Part shown: positions 9,242 to 21,253 of the stretch, piece after piece | How the letters are laid out: each line of letters opens with the position of its first letter | Position numbering within the stretch: the first letter of the stretch is position 1 | Assembly: GCA_010645155.1 (NCBI GenBank) | Contig: CM021321.1 | Location: 8,216,390 to 8,280,389, forward strand | DNA length: 64,000 nucleotides | From: Tigriopus japonicus | Taxonomy: Eukaryota > Arthropoda > Copepoda > Harpacticoida > Harpacticidae | Direction: 5' to 3' | Made by a program: the position numbers and the translations under genes | The notes under the pieces: generated by a model | Databases searched by the model: none | Seen by the model: the letters and a program-made list of their open reading frames with translations, nothing else | Told to the model about the DNA's origin: nothing

Positions 9242-12200
9242 TCAGATGTCTCCATCCACAGAATCGGCCTCAAAATCCAAGACATTGTCATCATCCGCGT
9301 AGTTTAGGTCTTCAGCCTCTTTCTTCTCAGTTTGGCTTTCGCCAGTATCATTAGATTGGTCAATTTCATCCTTGGGCTGAATTTCGAGGTACTTCTTTTG
9401 ATGGGATTCAGATTTACAATGGCTGTCGATCAAGCTTTGGGCGTTACCACCATCTGGTCTGGGCAGAAACTTATGGCACAAGTCGCAAAAATACATTTCC
9501 ACGGGTTTCACGTGCTCCGAACCTAGATTTTTTTAACCACAATACAAATTAGTCAAAAGTAGGGCGCAGATTGAATTGTTGAAAGAAAGGTTGAAAAAAA
9601 GGTCTAAAACAACTTGCTTCAGCTCGAAAGGGCCCAAAAAATACGGATATTTTTTTTTAAACTGCAATAAACTGAATGTTGGAAATGGGTACTAATTTTA
9701 TAACTCACTTTTTAGGTCGAAAATGTTTCGGCTGGTTCTTATAACTCCAAAGTTTTGTGCATTTTTTTACGTTTAATATCTAAATCTCGATAATTAAATC
9801 TGGCTGTTGTTCAAAAAAAAATTCTATTGAAGGCATTGTAAATACTAAAAGAGGTTTTTGTTTAAATCCTTGACAATTTTATCCTGAATAAAAGCGGAAA
9901 AACAATTTTTTTTTCAATCATCGCTCTAGTCCTAGAATTAAGCATGAATAAAAAAGATTGATTCGTACCCATGACAGTTTCCAGATTGATTTTTGATTTG
10001 GTGTCATCCTCAACGCAGGCCGATTCCTGAGTGTTGACTGACAACTCAGTGGATTTGGAAGTGTCCAAATCGGCCACACCGACTTCATCCAACGTGGCAA
10101 GAGCCGATTCTTTGACATCCGTTTTGTCCGAGATATTCGCGAATTGCTTTTCAATCACAGCTAATGTAGGGATAACGATATCCGCGTCCCATTCGCTCAA
10201 GGCCTTAAGCAAAAGATAAAAACATGATCAATTGAGTATTCAAATGGACCGAAAATGGCTCAAGCCTCACCTTTAAATGAGCAATAGTGCTCACGTGTCT
10301 TTCAAAGGCCATGGGCGAGGTGAATTGAGCATCACATGGCTCACACCGAGGATTTAAGAAGCTCGAGATGAGCGAATGTAATTCACATTTGTTGTGTTCA
10401 GACTTCTTTTGAGTCATGAATATCTTGCAAGTCTTACAAAACACTGTGGGACATTTCTTCCCGTTTTGATCGACATTTTGTCCCGTGGCCACCAATTCTT
10501 TTTCCACTTTCTTTTGACGTTCTCGTTGAATTTGCCTCATGGTTGTTAGCAGGACCTGAAGGCGATTCTTCAGTCCTTTACTTGATTCCTTGTGGGTATT
10601 CGTGTGAAGATGGGTCACGAATTGCTAGAAGAGTGAAGGTACTAGTTACTACAGTTATCTAGCTTGCAGGTTCAAGACCATTTTTATTATTACCTTGCTC
10701 GAGGTAAAAGCCGTGGCACATGGAGTGCAAGAGACGGCAATCTCAAAATCTTCATCGTTTGACCTAGAAATTTGAGTTTTGAAAGAATTAGACAACTGCA
10801 AAATCAACTACACTCTCTATTAGTCATTTCCGATGCTTAGGATATCGTGACACTTCTTGTCACAGATCTCCACATTTAGTTCTATTTGTGGAAAAAGGGT
10901 ATTTGCATTGAAAGTGAGCACTTGGGTAGTAAATGGGCCATAGAGGCTAACTTGAGGCTCGTTTAAATGCCGTTTCTTCGTGAAGTGATTCTTCCAATAG
11001 TATTAAGGATCCACATTTCCGCAATGTTTTCCGTCCGAAAGGCATCGTATGTTCTTTGGTCGATAAAAGTCCTCTCTCATGAATGGTTTGCTTGCCAATT
11101 AGAGCATTTCCACCAACAAGTCCTCGACTTTGACGAGCATTGCAATCCTCGTTGAGAAACATCATTGAATTCCATTGGTTTGGAAAAGGCAGCCTTTTTA
11201 AAAGAGCCTCGATTGAAGTTTCAATCCGATGTTGAACGATTGACGCAACACTTCACTCTCTAGCATCTTAGCTAAAGTTGTTTCTAAACTCAAATTCGAG
11301 GTTGTCCATCATTTTCTTCTTGGGGCCACATGAGAACGTCATATCGAAATCCACCTTGTTGTACATTCCACAATTTGGCTCCGGAAGAAGTGGTTACAAT
11401 CGGCATGATTTGCGGTTTTTCTGTTGATCAAAGTTGGCCTTGTCCTCGGATCTTCATCGAAATTTTCAAGAGATTGATTGTGTGCATCCTTGCAAATCTC
11501 TTGCGAGTGGTATAATAGTCGGTCCAAGTTCAAAAAGAAGGGTATTCCGGCGGCTAAATAAATTCCTCGGAGCTTCCAATATAAAACAAATTGTCGAAAT
11601 AACCTTGAAATAAACTGGTGCATTTCTGCCCAGAATAGTCTGGTATAATCGATAACGGAATTTGAGCGGGGACAATTGAAGACTGTTCTTTTGAGATCTT
11701 TTGATCAGACACAGTCATACTTTCAATTATGCTCAAGCAATGGCGATTTTCCACACGTTTAGCCTTAGTTTTCTTCCTTTTCCTCCTCCTCCTGAAACAA
11801 AGTAGATCGGGAATATCTTACCTCTTATCGGTACCATCATGATTTTTGCCACTCTCCGTGCGGTCTTTGCCGGATTTGGACTTCGGATCATCGTTCTTGG
11901 CGGTTTTGGGGCCAAGTCGTTCGGTCACACCCAATTTAGGACCCAATCGCTTGAGGGCACTCACTCGAGAGCTCTCATCCCGATCATTGGACAATTCCCT
12001 TGACTCCTCGGCACCCTTGGAATTGGTTTTCGAGTTTGATCGTGTCTCTCTCCGCGGCTTGGGATGTGAACTGGATCTCTGGGGGGTTGTATTTTTCTTT
12101 TTGCCCGCGGAATCCGCATATCTCGGTCTCCGAGGGGGACTTTTGGTCTCTTTTCGGGGTGTTTCACCTCGTTTGGGTGCTTTGGATGCGTGTCGATGGG

Positions 12201-15200
12201 AACGAGGAGTCGTCCGAACCGACTCATTCGGTTTATCCTTGAAGGACCGCTCTCGGGTTGGACTTCGACGACGACCTTTGGACCTTGAGCGATCGTCTCT
12301 GGAACTGGCTCGTGGTTTGGGCGAAGAAAAGCGGGTATCTCGTCGAGGACTACTCAGAAGCCACGCGTTGGTAGGTCTAAAATCTTGAATGGGTCGTTCG
12401 GGAGATCGATAGCGCTCTCGAACTCCAATCACCGAATCCAAACTCGGCCTCCGATATCTTGGCGGACTCGGTCCAAATCGGTCCATCGCCCTGGATGGAG
12501 GTGCTCGAAGAGGTGCAGCTGGGGAGAGGGGTCTTCGCGTTGGGGAGCCAAAAAATCCATTCCGATCTCGGTCCAATCTTGGGGCTCCATAACTCCGATC
12601 GGGAGTGGCTCGATAACCCGGTGTCGGGCTTCTTCTAGGACTTCTAGAACGGAATCGTCGCTCAGCCGTGAATGACGATCTGACCAAAGAGTCTCGTGAG
12701 GGCAACGGGATTAGAGGCATCAGATCCTCTTTGAACGATCGACGCAAAGGCGACCGAGATCGACCTCGGGATTCCGGAGGAAAGTCGCGGAAACTTCGAA
12801 AGTTGGATCGACCAACATCATGACCTCGAGTTTCGGACTGGAAGGGTGGAGGCGGTCTCCGGATAAAATCCCCGCCCATAACGGAATCCAACGAACTGCC
12901 CCGTACTTCCCGTCTTTGAGGACTGGGCGGTTTGCGATAAAATGAGGTGGCTGAAGTGCTGGGTTCGGGCAAATGGGGTCGACCACGAGTAAACTGGTCG
13001 TGATCTCGTTGAGGAGGGTGATGGAAACTCGGACGCTCAGTATTGAAGCCGTAGCTGTGACTCATAATCATTTTATTGGGCGGTGGTGGGACGTGAAAAT
13101 CAGTGGCGATGGATCCCAAGGGCTGATCCTATAGATGCATATTGATATTGACAGACATTGATTGGACCATAGCAACAAATACAACAACAAGAACTCGGCG
13201 ATCGACCCATGAAATAACGAATTGGACTAGCTTAGTTAGTTAGTTATTAATCGACGGGATGAAGGGGTGGTCAGACAACACGGGATAACCAAACATATGA
13301 GGGAGGGAGATAGTGTTTAGAATTGGCTTCAATCAACTTACCCGACGGTTTGACCCGGGCATTCCATCACCGGGCAAGCGACGAAATGACGAAGAGGTAT
13401 CGAAGGTCGACGACCCATAGCGATGGCTCCCACTTGGCTGAAAAGGTAAACTCATATTGAAGGATTCTCGGTTCGTCATAGATCCTTAGAAAAGTTGAGG
13501 TGAACTACGTCACCTTTCCCAAAATGATGTGAGAAAGCTTCCACAGGCTCTTTCATTTGTTAGAACTACACACAATAAAACGAGTTGTTCATGACATGCC
13601 AAGCAAGGCAAGGACGAAACTGTCCTTTTAGACCAAATGAACAGTTATAGGAAGATTCTGGACGAACACAAAATGAAATTGACTGAATCATTGTGAAGTA
13701 ACAGTAGAGAATTTTTTTAATCCCGTAATGGTGTCCTCACCTAAGCCATATCCTCAAAAATCATCCGCATTCTGAATACTTAAAAGAAGGCCCTATATCG
13801 GTAAGATTCCTTAAATTACTTAAATAAAGATCTGAACATTTATTACTTTATGCCAAAGAAAACAAAATTTGCGGGCAAAGTTAGCGAAGTCTACTTTATG
13901 ACAATCCTATATGACCATAACTACTGCTAATAATATTGCTAAAAACGACGGCTCTTAAAGTTTAATCCCTTTTCGCTTCTGCGATTTCTGCCACGTCTCA
14001 AGTCATTAATGATGAAGAGTGGGGGAAATCGATTGTTCATATTTGTATTCGTTTTGAAGCCAAACTAATCTGAACCCATATAGTAGACAGTATTGAAACT
14101 AATTTGAAGCTAATACGCACTGTAATGGGGAAAGAGAAACAGTGAAACGTTCACCATGAAAACGTGTAAAGCTTGCCACTTTGTATAAAACCAAACAAGT
14201 GTTTAGATATTGTTTGTTTTCAGGATAAATATGACTCGACTTGATCATGCTTATGTCCCAAAAATTGACAATTATTTATGATAATGAGATAAAATAGCTG
14301 CTAATTTAAAGTTCTAATTATGTCAAACTTAATCCCGAATTCTCTCTAAAATATTGCATTTCATTCTGTCATTTGTGAAAATAAGAATAACAATAACAAA
14401 AGCAAATCCGTTCTTCGTCAATTTCTCCAACTAATCTTGTTTCAAAGTTTCAAAAGACCCGGCTTAAAAACAAAAAAAAAAAGCACATCGTAAGCATTAA
14501 ATTTCATTTACAGATCAGCTTTCATGCTTTGTTATTGCTTGTTTTCTAAAAACTTTTTTTTCTATCTCCATTGAAACTGTAAAAGGGTCATCTTTACTGA
14601 ATCTCTAGATTAAGTTCATTTCCTTCAACATGCTATTAAGTGCTTCCGGTAACAATTTCACACAGAATTACGGTACATTTTCGGCAAAAAAAAAAAAAAC
14701 TTTGGGAGAGATATTGGAATTGTCTTATCCAGAAACTGCTCTACAACAGCAATAATATCCCTCGTTCTCTCTAAATCCAATGACTGATAAGAAGTCAAAG
14801 TAATGTCACCTAAGGAATACAATATTTTAGAATGAAGCTTTACTCAGCTACTTTCAGTTAAGGGGCTGTATCAGTCCATCAATGGTTTCAATGGACACTT
14901 CTTCCTTGGCATGAAAGGATTTTGCTTTTCCATTCAGCTAAAATTTATCAAAGATCTTTTTTGTCAAAGGTTTGATATTGGTTGCATAGCAAAATACCTT
15001 TCGGCACACTTAAAACAGTTTAATCGATATCACCAGAGTCCCGGTGCATGAAAGCCCTGTATCAGTCAGACCTTAACTTTAAAAGGGTAGCTAAAAAATT
15101 GATTGATTTTACAAATAAAAGCCTCGATCCGATTTAGAAAAGGTAGTGAATTGGAAATAATTTGGCTTATCTATAAAGCAAATTGGTCACTCTTCTAAGG

Positions 15201-15907
15201 CATGTTACGTGAAAACAAACCAGCAGGGAATATTTTCTAACGAACTAAGCTTTCATCGGTAGTTTAGACCGAGTTTCACTAATGCCTTCACATTTTTTTT
15301 CTTCTTTTGCATAAGACTGGTCTACACGTCAAACAATTCATCAAATAATTTGACAAATATTTGTCAAAATGTTTCATGCGTGACTTATACTTAGTACTAG
15401 GATCACTAAACATCTTGGCAAATATTTGTCATATTATTTGATGAATTATTTGACGTGTAAACCAGCCCATACAAAAGAGCAAAGCTCATGGATTTCCCTG
15501 ATTTTTTAATAATAATATTTTATTGCGTGATGATTACCGATTGGATAAATATGTCATGAGTTTGATACAATTGAATGAAATCAGATGGGCCCATTCTGGG
15601 CTAAGTTGATTTTTTATCAGCTATATTTCCATCATGAAACCCGTTTTGAGCTCGAAGATACTTGTAGAGTAATTTTTAGAGGCAACATCCCCGCTATTTC
15701 ATCAAGTTAACCGAAGTAACACGTTTACAAAACGGTTTTTCTCACCTGACTGAGTAGCCCCGTACTGTTGGGCGGTCGACGGATGGGGGGCGGGCCTCCA
15801 GCGCCCCGCCCAGTCAAACTGGGTCGCAAAAAGGCCAGATGATCACCTCCTCCTCCATTGGAAGCTCCGGAACCTCCCATGCCAGATGGGAATGAAGAAG
15901 CCATCAT
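9242..15907 (-). CDS. Arg/Ser-rich matrin-type zinc-finger nuclear protein (CIZ1/ZNF318-like), middle part unresolved
   Basis: Start is the first of two ATGs at 15907. Supported exons are 15746-15907 (Gly-rich start), 13342-13437, and 11822-13128 (436 codons rich in RS/SP dipeptides), then an exon from 11791 opening with a basic RRRRKRKK stretch. The C-terminal part uses about 10825-11000 (VEICDKKCHDIL), a short exon near 10702-10766 (CTPCATAFTSSK), 10270-10627 (FCKTCKIF and CEPCDAQFTSPMAFERH fingers), about 9973-10207 (acidic), and 9242-9525 with the matrin-type finger YFCDLCHKFL...HCKSESH and an acidic tail. The first four exons join in phase. Such proteins bind nucleic acid in the nucleus. 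The frame meets a TAG at 11554-11556, and 10.95-11.75 kb holds coding-like text in changing frames, so these may be two genes or one with a damaged or misassembled middle. Confidence 0.55.
15314..15469. mobile_element. Tc1/mariner-type MITE in intron 1 of the zinc-finger gene
   Basis: A 156-bp near-palindrome. The left end reads CTGGTCTACACGTCAAA and the right end, inverted, CTGGTTTACACGTCAAA; the match continues for about 50 bases. TA dinucleotides flank both sides (15312-15313 and 15470-15471), as for stowaway-like MITEs mobilised by Tc1/mariner transposases. The RNA would fold into one long hairpin. Confidence 0.8.
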
Positions 15908-17538
15908 TGATTGGCTTGCTAATTGAGAGATTCAGGGTGGGTCAAGATTGAGAGAAGCACCGGATTTCCGAGTTTAGAGCGGAAGCGATGGACACGAGCG
16001 ATGTTGTTGGTTTCCCATCGGGCAACTTAAAGCTTCAGTGCTTTTAATCAATGATCCAATCAGAGTTTGTTCAGTGATGCTGGATTTCAGGTGGGCTCAA
16101 TGGCAGGGCTGCCCAATTGAGAAGAACAAGTTTTAGGTCAGATGAAGCGTTTGTTTATTTGGGAATGTTGAAGTGGAAGTTGGGAACAGTATTTTTTGTT
16201 TTGATTTCTACAGGTTGAACTTTGTCTCAATCTAGGTCAAAAATAAGGATCTCGAGGTCAAATGATGAAACGAGTTTTAGAGAGCAGAAAACGCGATACT
16301 TTAGATTTTGCCAGGCGTTTGTAAAGTATGTTCAATCAACTAATGCAATGTACCACATATCAAAGTGAAGTAGTGCAGTCTCCTATAGTGGGAAAGGTCC
16401 TAGGTTCAATTCTCCTCCCGGGCTTTTCGAGAGGAAATTTTTAAACGCAATTCCGCACCCACAGACGGAGAACCGTTCTGTTACCGGACTTCACTTGAAT
16501 TCATTTAAATTGAATTTAAAAAAATCAGAATTGAGTGCTATACACCCTCGTTAATTTGCAAACTTCGACGAAAGGATTATTGAATAAAAATCTTATATAT
16601 TTTTTAAATTCTGGCATTGAAGTTGCCCAATCGGCAACAACGATTGAACCGTAACGTCAGCACGTGAAATGACACGAGAAATCCAAGCCACTGACTTGTA
16701 TAAGTAGGAGGGAATATGTTGAGAGATTATGCTCACCAACATTGCTCTTTTTCCGAGCGCTTGCTTTTTGAAATTTTAAAAACATTAAATTTAAGTTATG
16801 GAAAGCTTCATTTAATGATTTGAATTGGTTCATCATTTCGAAATGTCAGGACTTTGTCTTATGTCTAATAGGCAGGTGTTCTCATAATGATTAGGATGAC
16901 ACGATGAATTGCAAGTCAATGAACGCTCAATATGAAAAAGTTATCAGTTTTTTTTGTCGTTTTGGGCATCTTTATAAGGAAATTAAACGTATCCCTTTCC
17001 CTGACCAAAACGGATTTATAAAAAAAAACTTTCGGTATCTAGGTTTGCAACTCTTTGCGACTTTTACCATTGAAATGTTTTAACAACACGCATTCAAAAT
17101 GTAGAAACTTGCATGTCCAAATATGATTATTTATTTTTCTCTAATATCGAAAACAATTAAAAGTGCCATTTAAAACAATGATGCACACTGTTTTAATCTT
17201 GTTGTGAATTTGGTCACTCCGTCGTATTCATGCATCTCTTTCATTTATGTCAGGGATGATCAGTGTTGTGATATCGATGAATATCAAGCCATATTTCGTT
17301 CAAACCTTATACAATCTCATAGGAAATGACAAAAATATGTTTTTCTCTACCAAAACGAAAAAAGGAAGCATAAGCTCAGATCGAATATAGTTTGGCACCT
17401 AAAAGCCGTTTTGTGCCTAAAACCAAAAGTTTTTTGGGATTGCAATTTTAAGTCTAAGCAGACAAATGTGAAAAATATTTCTGGCTTGTTAACAGCTAAA
17501 ATCTCTGTATTCGCGTGATTGAAAAATGTACATCAAGG
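15908..17538. other. Upstream region of the zinc-finger gene, with a tRNA-like SINE remnant
   Basis: Should contain the promoter and 5' untranslated region of the minus-strand zinc-finger gene. At about 16370-16440 a stretch ending in GGTTCAATTCTCCTCCC resembles a pol III B box with a weak A-box-like segment before it, so a tRNA-derived SINE remnant is possible. The rest is AT-rich with nothing recognised. Confidence 0.3.
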
Positions 17539-19732
17539 CAGGAACCCCTGAAAGGGGTGGACACGAACTCCGATTTATGAAAAAATGGTATGAGGCCGAG
17601 GCTATATTTTGACACAACGTCATTTATTCCTTATTAACGGCTAAAACTGTTGAACATGTGTCTTGAAAGAATTCAGTCAAACTTTTTGTGGTAATATTTG
17701 TGGACTGGATGTTCTTCACCTTGATTTTAGAGGTCCCAGCACTCTTTTTACTCGCATCATGAACTTTTGACATTGAGCTCTCCAAAGGATTTTCGTCCTC
17801 ATATCAATCAGGAAAATACATAGATGGTATCTTGCTTCACCCATTAGTCCAACTTCTGTGAAACACTGCTAAATAGAAGTATCTGTGGTGATATCTGGAG
17901 TGTTACTCCTCTTCCATCCTCTTCAACACCTCCCCAACGCAGGAACCATTTCCATAAGAAAATGAAAGAACAAGAATGGTCTCATTTTGAAACAAGATGG
18001 AGTCCAAGTCGGAGATGTTGTTGGCTATAACTATTGAAGGGCACTTTTGACGATTCTGAATCAGATCAGCCATCTGATCCGGATTGGAATAGGAACAAAG
18101 GCAATCACAACATCCTTGAGACAAAATGAGTGAAAAACATGAGGATTAAATCCTTGATTGTGGATTTGATTGAAAATTTTTCAAGTCTTGGGGCTCAAGA
18201 AGGTCAGGACCACGCAGGACGGGGGCTAAGGGTCCTAGAGGACCAGAGTATCATGTCTTATGATTTCAGGGATAGGCTCTACAGGCTTGATAAAGTTTGA
18301 TTGATCTTCTTAGATCCCCTTGTCCAGGAATTAACAATCAGATTGATTGAAAAAATCCACACAATTCAATCTTGATGGGAGCATTTCATTCTAAAGAGGG
18401 TTCATATAATCCGGGTTAGACTGTCAGATCACCAATTTGGGCTGACTGACTTGAAAGGCAGATCAAAATATTTAGCCCATCCATTGCTTGTAGGTCCACT
18501 TGATAGGTTTCAAAGTCATCTTAATTTGTTCCTCATTTGATCGAATTCTTGACACTGAGGACTTCTTCTTTCTTTGTTCTATATGGACCTTAATCCGAAC
18601 GCAAATTCCTCTTGAAAACGGATTAACTCTTTCAGGACGATTGGGTGTTACCCAATCGTCCCAACGCGTTGGGACGCGTACCCAAACCCAACGCGTACCC
18701 AAACCCAAACGCGTTTCTTGAAACCTGTTCTTTCGTCCTGAAAGAGTTAAGAACCAACTTTCCCCACATACTCGCACCCGGATCAAAACGGGGAGTTTTA
18801 TCGCACTCGTCCATCACACAACTTGAACAACTTAAGAATATCTTACCTGTCCTTATTATCCTGAACTAAAAAACACAACCATACAATAAAAGAAATTAAA
18901 AAATGGATCATCATTCATAGAACATTAAATTATCCCAAGGTGACACAACCTATAACAACCTTGATTTCATGCAAAGTTTGGCATGTGTTAATTCAATTCA
19001 GGATAATACCTTAAATATTGATGGATGGGTTCAATTGTAAGTTCAAAGATACTAATAAAACGTTCAAGTCGGATGATATATGAGCTCGGAAAAACACGTT
19101 ATTTTGTTGTTGATAATTCATGGAATCGTAAAATATTCTTTGTTGTTCAAGTTGTGTATTGGATGTGCGTAAAGAAACTCCCCGTTTTGGTACGGGCGAA
19201 AGTTGGTTCTTAATCCTTTTTCACGAGGAATTTGCGCTCGAATTCAGGTCCATATTCATTCTATTTGCTTTAGATGAGGCTATCACTTCTAAAGATTGTA
19301 GCAGGTAACCTGGTCATCAAATTTCATTTAATCACTTGATCGTCATCTTGAAGTAAAGACACCTTGCGGGTTCATTCGCACTTGTAACCAATGAATTAGC
19401 CCTCCATTATGTGATCATTTATTCACTCTTTCATTCACTCGTTCATGGCTGAACTTGTTGTCTTCAAAACTCCAACATCGGACTAATTTTGGGGCGTGGG
19501 GTTGACCTTTACCAAGGCTAGGACTTGGCTGGACCCGCTTGAAACACAGGGAACACCGATTGGCGCACTATCTTTTGGAATTTTGGTCGATTTCCGTTTG
19601 ATTTTCCGCTCCCAACATGGCCGGCGTTTGTTCTTCTTGTTTACGAATCTCGGCCTCATACCGGAGGTTGCGTGCCGGAGAAATTCCGCGAGTTCGCATC
19701 CAGTATTAATACTATTATATAGGTTATCCCTG
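17539..19732. mobile_element. 2.2-kb fold-back DNA transposon, copy A
   Basis: A 2194-bp element. It starts CAGGAACCCCTGAAAGGGG and ends ATAGGTTATCCCTG, so only CAGG is shared at the tips. It is flanked by the 7-bp direct repeat ATCAAGG (17532-17538 and 19733-19739). A second copy sits inverted at 58213-60354 with a different 7-bp duplication, so both are independent insertions. The centre is a large imperfect inverted repeat: about 18585-18850 is the inverse of about 19110-19260, sharing CAAATTCCTC, GAACCAACTTT and AAACGGGGAG blocks. A 73-codon open frame at 17903-18124 (-) is kept in copy B, but most differences change the residue. No transposase is seen, so it is probably non-autonomous. 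Superfamily not assigned. Confidence 0.8.
18627..18746. mobile_element. TTAA-flanked mini-element nested in transposon copy A
   Basis: Inverted ends CTCTTTCAGGACGA / TCGTCCTGAAAGAG, flanked by TTAA at 18623-18626 and 18747-18750, as for piggyBac-type insertions. It interrupts one arm of the fold-back repeat; the other arm continues across this point without it. The interior has repeated CCCAACGCG / ACGCGTACCCAAACCC units. The same insertion in copy B is shorter (72 bp), so the repeats expanded in A or shrank in B. Confidence 0.7.
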
Positions 19733-19739
19733 ATCAAGG

Positions 19740-20649
19740 TAGCAATTAGTTTTGCCAAAGGCATATCTCTACTAACAACTTCTGTTTTATGAGAGTAAGA
19801 TCAAGATTTTTTTCTTGATGGTTCTTATGAAAAAACATGGATAAAATTAGACTTTTCATGAAATCGTTCTGTAGATGTAACTGAAATGAACAATGCTTGA
19901 GGACAATAAACAATTAGTTAAAATAGTTGATAACTTCTTTTTTTGCCCTAATTTTGAAAAGTAAACTAGCCCATCTTCCTCTTTAAACTTTTTGATTTAA
20001 GATCATAATTCATTCACCATCCTCTTAAAACAAGAATGGGTGAAATATTCATTAAAAGTCCACGCTGGATATAAGACTAACTTTCAATTAAAGATCAAAA
20101 TAGAAATTATTGTAGTAACTAGGCCTTAAGTGGTATTCTGTATTATATTCTTTGTTGAGTCATCCTTAAAAAGCATTGAATTTCTAAAGTGGGAGTCTAA
20201 CGGTGAGAATTATGATTTCCAGAAGGATTAAATCAATTGCGTTCTTGCGTACAAACGAGACCTGGCTTGTTTTTTAGAGAATGTGAACTAAATATATCGG
20301 TGTAACAATTTTCCCCCATAAGTGGAGACAAACAAAAGGGAGGTAAAAGCTCAAAGTCAATCACATATTGGTCACATATTGATACTCATTTTACAATTGT
20401 CATCTTAAGTATGCAAAAGTAATTTATCCTAACCAGAACATTAGCTTTAAGTAAAGTCACTTGACGTAACTGTCTTTAGTGATTTATACGCACTTATTTC
20501 TTGACCAGGTTTAACAAACCACCCCACCCAGTACTTGCTTATCTTCTCATTTTGGCTACCCTACTGTTCCTCTGCACTTCGGCCTAGCTGACCAGCACAG
20601 ATATGAGGATAAAAGGGCTAGATTTCACTAGATTTGGAATTGTTCACAA
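19740..20649. other. Non-coding, nothing recognised
   Basis: AT-rich sequence with no coding exon, inverted repeat or RNA gene that I can support. Confidence 0.3.
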
Positions 20650-20910
20650 CCTCTTTATGGCTTCTCAAACTGATTTACCAAAGAGAGCATAGAATGAATG
20701 AGTTCGTCCTTTTAGGGTAAAACATTTACCTGAAAAGGGCTAGTTCATTGTTTCTCGGTAGGATTAGCACTGAACTTTAAGTGAGCATAACTTTTGTCTC
20801 CGACGTTCGATTGAGCTGAAAACTGAAATGCGTATTCAGTCAACATAGCCAAGGTCTCATTTGCAGAAGAACGTAATTGAATTGTTCCTATTAGAAACCA
20901 TAATTCCACT
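20650..20910. repeat. Diverged partial copy of the 2.07-2.40 kb repeat
   Basis: Shares long blocks with the repeat at 2140-2400, including AAAAGGGCTAGTTCATT, CTCCGACGTTCGATTGAGCTG and AAGGTCTCATTTGCAGAAG, in the same order. The left arm of the inverted repeat is missing, so this copy is truncated. It lies about 350 bp upstream of the sulfhydryl oxidase start. Confidence 0.65.
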
Positions 20911-21253
20911 CCTTAGTCCAGAGAAATTCAGTGGCTCTTGCTCTTCCTCACAAGAGAGAGAGCTCTTTGAAGTTTTGTTTCTCTTCCCCAAATAATTCGG
21001 CAACACTTGTGCTACCTCGATTCGTGTCATGCTTTCTCTCCTTGTCAAAGTCTCAGACAGTCCCAAAGTGACCAATTAAATTAGAGAGTAGTCTCGCAAT
21101 CATCCAATCCTAATATTATATTATGTTCCATCCTCATCATCCGCTCTCCTGACACGTGTTACCTCAGATGGGACCTTTTGTCTCGATCTTCTCACTTGTT
21201 CACTCTAATTGTTAGTTCAAACTAAGCATTGATATTCCTCATCCTCTTTCACG

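Noticed and set aside
11846..12388. 180-codon plus-strand open frame rich in Leu/Ser/Arg
   Set aside because: Antisense of the RS-rich exon of the zinc-finger gene.
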